Assembly: GCA_027924585.1 (NCBI GenBank)
Contig: BSBM01000592.1
Location: 434,001-498,000, forward strand
Direction of reading: 5' to 3'
Length of the DNA: 64,000 nt
From: Larix kaempferi
Lineage: Eukaryota > Streptophyta > Pinopsida > Pinales > Pinaceae
This document shows, piece after piece, positions 1 through 9,475 of the stretch. Numbering within the stretch: position 1 is the first letter of the stretch; every line of letters starts with the position of its first letter. The translations under genes and the position numbers were made by a program. The notes under the pieces were generated by a model. The model saw only the letters and a list, made by a program, of their open reading frames with translations, searched no databases and was not told the DNA's origin.

Positions 1-959
1 GGCCAACAACCAACTCAAAACACCCACTGCAACAGCTGTGCTACAATAGGTGGAGTAACAATAAAGATGGTCAGAATACCAACAAGCAGCAGGTTTCCTA
101 AAAAAGAAAAATGGTGGACTCACTAGACCAAAGGGAGGTAAAGGAGCATGCAAACACCTAACTAAAAGTATTCTGACTCAACTAAACATATCCTCTGCAA
201 GGTGATGAAATCCAAGTCAGACAATATGAGTAGGAAAGCCAAGTGGCTATGATATCCCCCTACCGGGAGGGACACCGGGTAGTCAATCCTAGAAGAATGG
301 CAACTAAGATACCCCGTTCATGACACGTCCAGAAAGGTGAATCTGCCGTTTAGTTCGTTGACCGCAATACCCCTATACAGGGATATCCCGCGAACCGCGA
401 AAGGTAGCCCTTCAGTTACTGAATGGAGTGCGGTATTCCACTCAGGCCTCCGGAACCAGTCTCCCGACTTCAACCCTCCTAAGGGAGAGGCCCTCTGATA
501 AACTAGTCGTGACCGTGCCAAAAAGTACTAGGGAATTTTGGTTCCCTATTTGGACAACAACTATGTCTCAAGTGAAATAACCAAGGGGTGTTATTGGAAG
601 CCTATCCCCCTGATCCTACCTAACTACAATGATTCTTTTGTGTTCCCCAAGTGGGGTTAGAATGTTGGTTCAATTAGGTACTTTTTAAGGCTCACTTGAT
701 TTTATGTGACAGAGTGTGTGCTCGTGAGGTAATGATCCCAAAAATAGAAGTGCCACAAGGGGGGAAACTTCCAATCTATCAACAATACTGAAATTGAAAG
801 TTTAACTTGCAAAATTTTCTGAATTAAAAATACTGAAATTTGGAAAATGAAATCTGTAAAAGGAACAGAAATTATGTTGCAGAAAGGCTGTAAGGTAGTG
901 AGCTGCAGGTAAGACAGGGGGCTGTTCAGATGCAGAAAATATTGCAGCAAAAGGGGCTG

Positions 960-1400
960 GGCTCAAAACAGGAAAAGAGCAGAAATCAGACCGCGGGTCT
1001 GTGGCGATTTGGAACAGGTCGACCGCAGGTTTAAGGGAAACAGCGGCGGTCAGGTCGCGGCTATCGGGCCAACAGAGGCAGTCGGGACGCAGGAAATAGG
1101 GAACAAGACGCAGTCGGGTCGCGGCAAAAAGGGCTAACAGGCGCAGTCGGGACGCACGAAAGAGGCAGAAAGCCGCAATCGGGACGCCGAAAAAAGGCCG
1201 ACAGGCGCAGTCAGATCGCGGCAAACAGGCTGATTAGCCACGGTCGGATCGCAGGTAACAGACTTGAATCCGCCGGCAGGGCGTCGGAAGCAGTCTGAGA
1301 GCCGCGGTCGGATCGTAGGTAAAGGCCTGAAAGGCGCGGTCGGGACGCGACTGCAGAGGGAAAAGACGCGGTATGCGGCGGCCGAAAGGGACAGCCGAAA
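960..1400. repeat. GC-rich degenerate repeat in retroelement leader
   Basis: The block repeats a degenerate core such as GCAGTCGGGACGC or GCGGTCGGATCGCAGG about every 30-60 bases, at least nine times. GC content is far above the surrounding DNA. ORFs on the minus strand here are a by-product of low stop-codon density. It lies just downstream of the putative primer-binding site of the minus-strand element, so it is leader sequence. Confidence 0.6.
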
Positions 1401-1440
1401 GTAAAAAATTCAAAACGGAAACCAGAAATTCGAAAACTAG

Positions 1441-1454
1441 GGGAGTCGCCAAAA
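1441..1454 (-). promoter_or_regulatory. Primer-binding-site-like sequence
   Basis: The minus strand reads TTTTGGCGACTCCC one base after the CTACA end of the LTR. TGGCGACTCC is the kind of sequence used as a (-) strand primer site in Tat/Ogre-type plant elements, probably with a tRNA-Arg primer. The match is from memory of the family and was not aligned to a tRNA. Confidence 0.4.
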
Positions 1455-1459
1455 CTGTA

Positions 1460-1523
1460 GCTAGGGTTTTACCCCTAGCTTGTGCCAATGAGCACCTACT
1501 AAGGAGAATGGACTCCTTAGTAG
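1460..1523. repeat. Two short perfect hairpins at the LTR end
   Basis: GCTAGGG at 1460-1466 pairs with CCCTAGC at 1473-1479 across a short loop. CTACTAAGGAG at 1496-1506 pairs perfectly with CTCCTTAGTAG at 1513-1523 across a 6-base loop. Both fall in the last 70 bases of the putative LTR (U5 on the minus strand), so they could fold in the element's RNA near the primer-binding site. Confidence 0.6.
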
Positions 1524-1844
1524 CAGTTCAGTATATTAAACTAATTAAGCTAAAACAAAAATTAAATTTCTTCTAAAGCATGCATGAAACATAAACATGA
1601 AATTGGAAGAATGGCTTTTTCTATTAATGTTACCTTGAGTGTCAAGGTTTGATGAAGCCCTTTGCAGTGTCCAAGAGGATGCTCCAAGCTTCAAGATGCT
1701 CCTTCTCCTTCTCCAATGATGGGAATGGGCCAAAGGTGGCTCTCAAGGTGAAAATAGTTCAAAGGTGAACTAGGGTTTCGAGAGAGATTTTGGCAGAGTA
1801 AGGGTGCTTGTGATTGTGGATATGGAATAAGGGATCTCCATCAC

Positions 1845-1854
1845 CTATTTATAG
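1845..1854 (-). promoter_or_regulatory. Likely LTR promoter TATA box
   Basis: On the minus strand the sequence is CTATAAATAG, a canonical plant TATA box. It is followed about 30 bases downstream by the A/C-rich stretch typical of plant transcription starts. Its place inside the putative LTR fits a Pol II promoter for the minus-strand element. Confidence 0.45.
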
Positions 1855-3587
1855 TTTTTTGGTGGTGGAGTGCTGACCCATGGTTTTAGGAAACACATAG
1901 TTTTGGGCAGCTGTATAGGGTTTTTTACTCCTTTTCCTCATTTATTTTATATTTTTTATTCCCTTTTTAGGGGATTTTTGCTATTTTTGGAGGAAAAGGG
2001 GGTTTTTTAGCCTTTTTTAGGCTATTTTGAGGGTTTTGTGGCCTTTTGGAGGCATTTTAGGCCTTTTGGAGGCTTTTTAATGGGATTTTTTGGGAGTTTA
2101 AGGGAAAAATGGTAGGAAAATGGACAAATGAGCCATATAATGTGGTAATGAGGTAGTGAACACTTTTTGGGTGTTAACAGGTAGCTAAGATGCTTCCACA
2201 TGTGATTTGGTGGAAGTGGGAGATTAGGAATTGTTGTACAAATGGCGTTCTTTGGAATCTCTTCCCAACTTGAGTTGGCATGAGTCTCTTGGAAGGAATT
2301 CAACCCATGGAGAAAATTAGAAGTTTATAAATGTCAATAACAAAGAAGGAAAGGGGCTTTTGATTATTTCTATAATTTGCAATTGCATTTGTGTGGAGGG
2401 AGAGCTAGTGGATGACTAGTTTCTTACCTTAGCCAATTTTGAGGGTGAAAGATTCCCATCCAAGTTGGTAATTGGAAAGGCCATTCAGAACTTTCATTTG
2501 GAGCTTTAATGGAGTCTTTATTTTCTATTGTAAGCTATAGGGTAGCTCATGGTTTCTTCTATTGCAGCACATTCTCTCAACCATTTCCAGTTTTGATGGC
2601 ATATTCTTGATCCTTGAGGGAGGGTGTTTTTGGTGAGCTATTGTACTCTTTGTGGGAGCTTCTAATGCCCCATTTATTTTTTAATATCAATTAAATACTC
2701 TCTTCTTCATCTCCAGAAAGTTTCATGTCGAAATTCCAAGTAGAAATGTATAAATCTCAATTTTAGTGAAAGAACAGTGCCATTTCCCCACTACCTTGTT
2801 GTGAATCAATGTAATGCTGATGATTTCGAATGAATGGATGATTATATGATATATTTGTGATCAGTATACTGCCATGTATGTCTTATATAGGTTTCATGTA
2901 TTGTACTTGAGCATTTGAAGTATTTTTACTCAGTTTAATTGCATTGGGAGAAGAGATAGTGCCATTTCCCCAAGGGTCGAATTGGTGATTTTTGCAATTG
3001 AATGGGAGAGGGTTGGAACATATAATAATCAATTAATGGTGCACATGAGACCTTAATAACATACTTAATACATTACCTACCTCTGTTCATAAATTTGAGT
3101 TGGTTTGGAGGCATTTGGGAAGCCATTTTAAGTACTTACCCTAGGGGGATTTGAACTCCAAATTACTAGTAAAATTGCATACTTGGTCCAGAATCTTAAG
3201 AGAGTTTGAAAAGGTCTTTTGGTGGCCATATTTCATCCCTGAACATCATATTCAATTCCTAATATCATTCATACACCTTTCTTGAATATTTGAAGGCATT
3301 TGGAGTCAATTTGAGACCTAGAGACCAATACTAGTCAAAGGGAAATCACTAGTAAACTTACCTACATTGACCAGAATTGAAAGAGTATTTGCAGAAGTAT
3401 TTTAAAGGTCCAAAGGCATCCCTGAAACACATATTTATGTTCTAATATCATTCATATACCTTCTCAGAATATTTGGGATCATTTGGGGCAAATTTGGGAC
3501 CTAGAGATCAAAACTAGTCAAAGGTCGAACTAGGGAAAAAAGTGGAAAATTGCCATTTTAATAAAATTGCTAACAAGGGACATTACA

Positions 3588-3834
3588 TAGTGGTCTCAGT
3601 AGGCAATTGTGAAGGTGTTGGTAGATGGTTGAAAAGGGATATGTTCAGTTCATTTCACGGGGTGTAGACACAATCATGACAGGGATTATAGTTCCTCAAC
3701 CAATAGATAGAAACCCTACATAAAAAAAAAAATTGAATTCATACATGCTTACATCAAAAAATTAAATCCAAATGCTTACCTTTAACCAAGACCCTACATA
3801 GATCCATTGCAAAGTAAATCATATATTGAATGGG
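3588..3834 (+). repeat. Direct repeat, copy A
   Basis: About 245 bases that recur at 4168-4416. Shared landmarks in order are TGGTCTCAGTAGG (A) / TGGCCTCAGCAGG (B), GATAGAAACCCTACATAAAA, AATGCTTACCTTTAACCAAG and CCATTGCAAAGTAAAT. Copy A begins immediately after the putative LTR border at 3587, so the retroelement inserted at or inside this unit. No coding content was recognised; bases 3835-4167 between the copies show nothing else. Confidence 0.75.
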
Positions 3835-4167
3835 TTTTTTCCATCCTACTGCAACTCTGTATAGCTCCATAAATCCTAGTAATGAAAGCACCCTTATGCA
3901 CTCGTGATACACAATGCATTGATATGAGGAGCAAGCTATTAAATGGTCTATCACAACCTGAGATTATGAAAATTGGTGGTTTCACTGATTTGGATAGTTG
4001 TTTTATTTTTTCTCTGGTATTCTCATCTTATCAATCCGTAGCTTCTCCATGAGAGATCTAGGTTCACTACCCTTCCAAAGTTTGCTTCTCTATGTCCTGG
4101 GTTTTCACAGCACTTAGACTAGTTACCAGTTTGGTGGGACAACTTGGATCCCGCAGAGGATACGTCT

Positions 4168-4416
4168 TAGTGGCCTCAGCAGGTGATTGATGAAGGTGTT
4201 GGTAGTTGGTTGATAAGGGTTCTGTTCAATTCATTTCGTGGGGCGTAGACACACTCATGATAGGGAGTAGATTTCCTCGGCCAATAGATAGAAACCCTAC
4301 ATAAAAAAAAATTGAATTCATATGCTTACATCAAAAAATTGAACCCAAATGCTTACCTTTAACCAAGACCCTCCAGAGATCAAAGATCCATTGCAAAGTA
4401 AATAATATATTGAATA
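4168..4416 (+). repeat. Direct repeat, copy B
   Basis: Second copy of the block at 3588-3834 in the same orientation, about 580 bases downstream, with scattered substitutions and a small insertion (TCCAGAGATCAAAG) near the end. The pair looks like a tandem duplication of a roughly 0.6-kb unit whose left part was cut by the LTR element. The following 4417-4797 is AT-rich sequence without recognised features. Confidence 0.75.
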
Positions 4417-4797
4417 TCAGCCATGGACATTCCAGATTTGCTCAGTTAGGAATTCCATATTTGCTCACTTGGGCATGTAAAAAAAATTTCCCCATTTCTA
4501 CTTCCACCAATTTCTATTTCCTCCAAAATTTATAGTATGCTTCCTAATTTTAATTTTCCCCCATTTTTAATTCCCAATTTTCATTTTACCCAATTTTTAA
4601 TTCCGTCTGAGTTTTTAAAAATGATTAATATTATTATATTATAGATATTAATATTATATTATACTATATTATATGATAGAATGCGTATATTATATTTTTT
4701 AGAGCAAGGGATGTATAATTGGTAGGTTTTAATAGAACTAGTCATAACCAATTTTGAGTAGCATTTTTTGTTTATGGTACATTATTTGATGGAATTA

Positions 4798-5194
4798 GAC
4801 AATAGAAAATTACAATTTTCAGTAAATTTTAACATTGCAGATGGATTCAGAGATCCCTGCATGAGGGGGTCTTTGAATCCATCCACAGTGTTAAAATTTA
4901 ATAAACTACAAATTTTGTAATTTTACAATGGCTTGAGCAGGTTTTGGCTTATAATCAGATACATATATGTATAATACATGGGTATAAGTCCATTAGTTGT
5001 GGTCTATGTTAAACATGTTCATGGGCCATCCGTTTGTATCATCAGTCAAGGGAATATTAATTATATTTTGACTAATTCAATTATTTAACGAGGGGGTCTA
5101 CAATTTACTAATTTTAACACTGAAATCCATCTGCAAGTGTTAAAAAATAGTAAAATGTACAAATTCATTGTCAAAATTGTAATTTTCCATTGTC
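4798..5194. mobile_element. MITE-like inverted-repeat element, 397 bp
   Basis: The left end GACAATAGAAAATTACAATT matches the reverse complement of the right end (GACAATGGAAAATTACAATT). The inverted similarity continues inward with gaps through TTTTAACA...GCAGATGG to GAGGGGGTCT. The left half also contains its own foldback (GATGGATTCA / TGAATCCATC). The flanks GGAATTA and GGAGTGA could be a diverged target duplication. There is no coding capacity, as expected for a non-autonomous DNA element; the superfamily is not assignable by eye. Confidence 0.6.
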
Positions 5195-5449
5195 GGAGTG
5201 ACACAACTAAAAATGACCAATTGTTATGTGGTCATTTTTAGTTTAGTTCTTATTGCGTGACCAAATTGGTCATTTATCTTGGTCATTTTTAGTTTAGTTC
5301 TTATCACGTGACCAAATTGGTCATTTATCTTGGTCATTTTTAGTTAGCTTACTTAAAATTTCTCAATTTTGGTCATTTATCCCTTGAAAAAGCCATGGTG
5401 ACCAAATTTTTTAGTTACCTAGTCACTTATCTCTCATTTTGTACTAGTG
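5195..5449. mobile_element. CACTA-like transposon right terminus with subterminal repeats
   Basis: The block ends TCTCATTTTGTACTAGTG (reverse complement CACTAGTACAAAATGAGA), matching the right end of the MITE at 18603-19002. Inside it are many TGACCAA / TTGGTCA motifs in both orientations, including a 51-bp tandem pair beginning at 5230 and 5281, as in the subterminal regions of CACTA elements. No matching left end was found nearby, so it is a lone or truncated end. Confidence 0.55.
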
Positions 5450-5476
5450 AATGAATCTATAGAGAGATTATTTTGA

Positions 5477-5617
5477 TGGCTGAAGTCACATCAAGGATTT
5501 TATTACGAACCTGATACATATAATGAAATGCTGAAGATCAGGGCTAGAAGTAGAGATTTCAAATTAGTGGCTCATCTTTTAGTGAAAATGAAGTCAGAGG
5601 AAGTTTTTGCGTTGTAA
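5477..5617 (+). pseudogene. PPR-protein fragment
   Basis: A 46-codon open segment ending in TAA encodes WLKSHQGFYYEPDTYNEML followed by KIRARSRDFKLVAHLLVKMK. The PDTYNEML...A..L..KMK spacing fits one pentatricopeptide repeat (35-residue helix-turn-helix motif of organellar RNA-binding proteins), and the WLKSHQGF lead-in resembles the start of the repeat region in P-class PPR proteins. A TGA stop precedes it in frame and no further repeats follow. Not expected to be functional. Confidence 0.55.
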
Positions 5618-5937
5618 GAATTTGTGTTTCTAAAGGAAGATTAGTGTATCTTGGGTGTGATCGGCTTACAATCGTTTCAATATCGATATAATCAATATGC
5701 CATCACATGATTCAATTTAGTAGGAGCATGATAGAGGAATTTTGGGTCCATCCTTCTTAGCTAATTCCCTGCTACCCAAATGCTCAAAATATCGATTTGA
5801 ATCAAGCTCTCTAATGCCCATTTCTCAAAATCCATAGGTTGTTGTACCCTTTTCCTCGAAATCCTTTGTTTTTTGTTATATTACCTCCATCAATGCATAT
5901 TGGGTTTAAATCCATGTGGAAGTTGTTGGGTCATCCT

Positions 5938-6726
5938 TGTGAAAATCCTCTAGCAAATCTAAGAGATGATGTATACCTCATAAGAGAATAATTATGATTA
6001 AGCAGGAAAATAGAAGAAGAGTGGTCAATGCAGTATAATGAGCAACAGAATAATACAGTAGAACTCAGATAGAAGCAAAATAACTTCACACACACTAATT
6101 AATTAATCACAATATGGACAAATAAATAGTACGATGCATGAGGATTCGAATGCCTAAGGTGGAAATTCGAATTAGCCTTCATGGAGTGATCAAAAGATCA
6201 CTGGAGTGTCATCGGAGCACAACTAGTAGTCTATCTCATCATCAGTGGAGTCATCAATGCTCAAGTAATTGTCAACCATCAGTCAAACTAAGTCTAACTG
6301 AGTGTTGTAGGTGTAACTGAGTGTAACTGGAACTAACTGAATGAAGGAGGCTCAGTGGAGGGCGCGTGAGGAGCTAACTGAAGTAAGAATGGGCAGTCAA
6401 GTCTCACTGGAGGTCCATCGCAGTGATACAGTTAGTTGAGAGTCATTCTAGCCTTAAATAAAGGAGAGAACTAAAGATAACTGAATGGTAGGTAAGGAAG
6501 GGCGCTTTTCTCATGCAGTAGGTGAAAGGAGGGCACACTAAGCTCTAGGAGGGTTCAAACTGAGTGGAAGGAAGCTCCGGGGCCTAGCTAACTGAGGGCT
6601 AGGTGCTAGGACTGATGACTGGGATGCATGCAAATGCATGCAAACCCTAAAAGTGCATGCATGACTAAAAATGCAAATAATGAAAATGCTGCTAGGACTA
6701 GGATGGAGTATAGGAATATCCTAACA
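5938..6726 (-). repeat. 3' LTR of the gag-only element
   Basis: Partner of 8315-9107. It starts next to the polypurine tract and ends in TTTTCACA beside the ATCCT flank. The sequence 5618-5937 to its left shows no recognised feature. Confidence 0.85.
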
Positions 6727-6735
6727 CCCCCCCTT
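6727..6735 (-). promoter_or_regulatory. Polypurine tract
   Basis: The minus strand reads AAGGGGGGG immediately before the TGTTAG start of the 3' LTR, the expected plus-strand primer site. Confidence 0.8.
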
Positions 6736-6912
6736 AATCCATCCTGGGCCCTGGTAACTAAGACCAAAGGTCACCCAATACAATGAATAATAACAGTCAA
6801 TAAACCAAGGAAATGGGGAAAACCTCATGGGAAAAATACCCCCCCTCAAAATATATACTGTAAGGCACACACAAAAATAAATACTCCAAACTCAAGCAGG
6901 TGTGACGCTTGG

Positions 6913-8151
6913 TCATATGTTAGGAGGTATCTTCTTCTTGGGAAGAAGTGGATCATGCTCAAAAGGCATGTGCTTGTACTTGCTCTTCAAATCGAATGTG
7001 ATGAGAAAAAATCCAAAAGTATGAGGATGATCCTTGAACCTATGATTCGAATCAGCTGAGGTAGGATAAAAAACATGAATGTGCAGATAGTCTTTTGTCT
7101 TCTCCTTCGAACCACCATGGGTGAGATTATGCCAAAAGGAACCATCAAATAATAGCTTGAAATCCAAATCAGATTTAAGACTTGAAGAATAGTTTCTTGA
7201 GATCTCCTTTGAACCAACAGGGGTGAGATCAAAACTATCATATGCATGAGAAATTATCCTAAGTAGTGATTGCTTAGAATCCAAATTAGATCCAAGACTT
7301 GGATCATGGTTTCTTGAGATATCCTTTGAACCATAAGAGGTGAGATTAGAACCAGTAAATGCATGAGAAGTTATCCCAAGCGAATGGAAATGGTTTCTTG
7401 AGATCTCCTTTCAACCAGCAGGGGTGAGATCAAAACCATGATGTGCATGAGAAATTATCCCAAGTGAATGGAAATGGCCATATTCTTCAATAACCTTCTG
7501 AAAGCATGGAATAATGATCATATAGTAGTAAATAAGAGGTGATTTCTTGAGGAGAGCGAATGCATTACCTCCAATAGCTGATTTTATCTCCGAAATATTA
7601 ATGTGATCATGATGCAAACCAACAAACTCTGGTGCAAGAGAGGATTTAGGACCTTCTGCAATATCTAGAGTGTGAGTCAGCACATAAAGAGAAGAAATTT
7701 GGAGCATGGGTGTAGAATCTGCAAGTTCTTCTTCTTTGTGGACAACTTCAATATGAGATGTATTTGATACTGGTTCATGATCAATGAGATCATCAAGGAG
7801 GGTGAATGCATCACTTTGCTCATTCTCGAAAGGGTTTGGACCAATTCCTTCATTCTGTCTGCCAAAACTTTCATCCAGTTGGGCCCATAGCTCTTTTGGA
7901 GTTTCAATATCAATGAATTGGTGTGTCATATATAGAGGCATAGAAAACCTCATGGTTGCACAAGCTCTGTCACCTTCAATTAACCAGTCATACTCTTCTT
8001 CAGAGGATTCAAACTCTCTTTCAAAACAATAATCAAAGAGACCATTTCTCTTCAAATGTGCTATCATATTCGGTTTCCATTCATCATAGTTGAATAGAGA
8101 AAGAAGATCATAGTTGAATGGAGAAAGAGGAGGGATTTCTTCTGAATCCAT
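6913..8151 (-). pseudogene. Gag-like protein with tandemly repeated tail, one stop codon
   Basis: From ATG at 8151 the frame is open to a TGA at 7411-7413 and then open again to 6913 (413 codons including the stop). The N-terminal ~105 residues follow the Ty1/copia gag pattern: NYDEWKPNMIAHLKRNGL, an acidic segment, then TPKELWAQLDESFG. No zinc knuckle is seen. The C-terminal part repeats a unit of about 28 residues three to four times, with cores LGIISHA, DLTP and SKEISRN. The TGA replaces the Ser codon of a GSKEIS core by one base change (TCA to TGA), so it is a late mutation. The protein would be a particle-forming or RNA-packaging factor. The repeated tail is unlike gag proteins I know. 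Confidence 0.7.
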
Positions 8152-8302
8152 TGAAGCTATAGAAGACCTGCAAAAACAATAGAGAATATCTGCAACTGCT
8201 ACTGCTACATAAATGCAGAAACTGTTGCAACTGCTGCACTCGAAATCTTGATAATAACCTGCAAAAACTCTCGGGAATGGAGATAAACAATACTCTCAAC
8301 AT

Positions 8303-8314
8303 GCTCTGATACCA
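8303..8314 (-). promoter_or_regulatory. Primer binding site (initiator tRNA-Met)
   Basis: The minus strand reads TGGTATCAGAGC directly after the LTR end, the exact complement of the 3' end of plant initiator tRNA-Met before CCA, as used by most Ty1/copia and many Ty3 plant elements. Confidence 0.85.
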
Positions 8315-9107
8315 TGTGAAAATCCTCACAACATATCTAAGAGATGATGTATACCTCACAAGAGAATAATTATGATTAAGTAGGAAAATAAAAGAAGAGT
8401 GGTCAATGCAGTATAATGAGCAACAGAATAATACAGTAGAACTCAGATAGAAGCAAAATAACTTCACACACACTTAATCACAATATGGACAAATAAATAG
8501 TACAATGCATGAGGATTCGAATTCCTAAGGTGGAAATTCGAATTAGCCTTCATGGAGTGATCAAAAGATCAATGGAGTGTCACCGAAGCACAACTAGTAG
8601 TCTATCTCATCATCAGTGGAGTCATCAATGCTCAAGTAATTGTCAACCATCAGTCAAATTGATTCTAACTGAGTGTGGTAGGTGTAACTGAGTGTAACTA
8701 GAACTAACTGAATGAAGGAGGCTCAGTGGAGGGCGCATGAGGAGCTAACTGAAGTCAGAATGGGCAATCAAGTCTCATTGGAGGTCCATCAGAGTGATAC
8801 AGTCAGTTGAGAGTCAGTCTAGCCTTAAATCAAGGAGAGAACTGAAGATAATTGAATGGTAGGTAAGGAAGGGCGCCTTTCTCATGCAGTAGGTGAAAGG
8901 AGGGTGCACTAAGCTCTAGGAGGGCTAAAACGGAGTGGAAGGAATATCTGGGGGCTAGCTAACTGAGGGCTAGGTGCTGGGACTGATGACTGGGATGCAT
9001 GAAAACCCTAAATAATGCATGCAAACCCTAAAAGTGCATGCATGACTAAAAATGCAAATAATGAAAATGCTGCTAGGACTAGGATGGCATATAGGAATAT
9101 CCTAACA
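8315..9107 (-). repeat. 5' LTR of the gag-only element
   Basis: Begins on the minus strand TGTTAGGATATTC (9107) and ends GATTTTCACA (8315). It differs from the other LTR at scattered sites and by small indels, indicating that insertion was not recent. A plus-strand 60-codon ORF present in both LTRs is a shadow of the repeat. Confidence 0.85.
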
Positions 9108-9111
9108 CTCC

Positions 9112-9475
9112 TCATGCGATGGAAATTTGGTGCCCTACGAAGAGAAGCCGAGGGTTTTAAACCAATGTCAATCTTGCAGGAACAGTCGCTGGCTTCTCAA
9201 ACAATCTCGCCAACCAAGTGCTTCTTCAACCTATCTGTATCATGCGATGGAAATTTGGTACCCTATGAAGAGCAGCCGAGGGTTTCAAACCGATGTCAAT
9301 CTTGCAGGAAGTGCATGGGATTGACGGGTTTCAAGTGTCGGTGCAGTTACGTTTTAAGTTCTTCGCATAGTTACTCGGACAATCATGAATGATATTTGAT
9401 TACAAGGAAGTTGGAGGTTAGGATATCAAAAATGCTAATCATCTAGTGAAGACCGACAACATTTACAAGATTCAA
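9112..9475 (+). pseudogene. A20/AN1 zinc-finger stress-associated protein relic
   Basis: The conceptual translation contains NRCQSCRKCMGLTGFKCRC, then SHSYSDNHE and, after a frameshift, FDYKEVGG-stop-DIKNANHLVKTDNIYKI. This is the AN1 zinc finger and C-terminus of plant SAP proteins (CxxC...GLTGFKCRC...HRYSDxHxCxFDYK), cytosolic or nuclear factors tied to stress signalling and ubiquitin binding. The cysteine normally preceding SxH is Ser here, there is a frameshift after HE and a TAG inside the tail. A 69-base segment (9114-9182) is duplicated at 9241-9309, upstream of the finger. The A20 finger is missing. It directly abuts the gag-only element. No intron is visible. Confidence 0.7.

Larger units (their letters stand above)
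1..3587 (-). mobile_element. Ty3-type LTR retrotransposon, 5' end only
   Basis: Read on the minus strand, this stretch has the order expected at the start of an LTR retrotransposon: an LTR beginning TGTAATGTCCC at 3587 and ending CTACA at 1456, a primer-binding-site-like TTTTGGCGACTCCC one base further on, then an untranslated leader with GC-rich degenerate repeats (about 960-1400). Positions 1-960 hold no recognisable domain and would be more leader or the start of gag. Coding region, second LTR and target duplication lie outside the window. The TGGCGACTCC-type site resembles those of Tat/Ogre-like elements, but with no coding domain visible the lineage is a guess. Confidence 0.5.
1456..3587 (-). 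repeat. Putative 5' LTR (2.1 kb)
   Basis: On the minus strand the LTR would start TGTAATGTCCC (3587) and end CTACA (1456), which keeps the TG...CA rule. It contains a TATA box at 1845-1854, about 1.73 kb from its start, leaving roughly 390 bases as R and U5. The part at 1900-2130 (plus numbering) is rich in short G- and T-runs. No second copy is in the window, so the boundaries rest on the TG/CA ends and the adjoining primer-binding site only. Confidence 0.45.
5938..9107 (-). mobile_element. Gag-only LTR retrotransposon (TR-GAG type), 3.17 kb
   Basis: Two similar direct repeats (5938-6726, 8315-9107) flank 1.6 kb. On the minus strand the order is LTR, a perfect initiator-Met primer site TGGTATCAGAGC, an ATG-started gag-like ORF, a purine tract AAGGGGGGG, LTR. 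The LTRs run TGTTAGGATATTC...GATTTTCACA. The flanks ATCCT (left) and CTCCT (right) are a 5-bp target duplication with one change. No protease, integrase or reverse transcriptase is present and there is no room for them, so it must have depended on proteins of another (Ty1/copia-like) element. A very short element that keeps gag fits the TR-GAG class. Confidence 0.85.

Noticed and set aside
318-521. Possible rRNA or organelle-derived segment because of higher GC and short palindromes
   Set aside because: I could not match it to a conserved rRNA core or plastid gene; it is more simply leader sequence of the minus-strand retroelement.
802-1488. 140- and 84-codon minus-strand ORFs rich in Arg/Ala/Leu
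   Set aside because: They track the GC-rich degenerate repeat and have no recognisable domain.
6138-6320. 60-codon plus-strand ORF also present at 8509-8691
   Set aside because: Both copies lie within the two LTRs of the gag-only element; duplication is due to the LTRs, not gene conservation.
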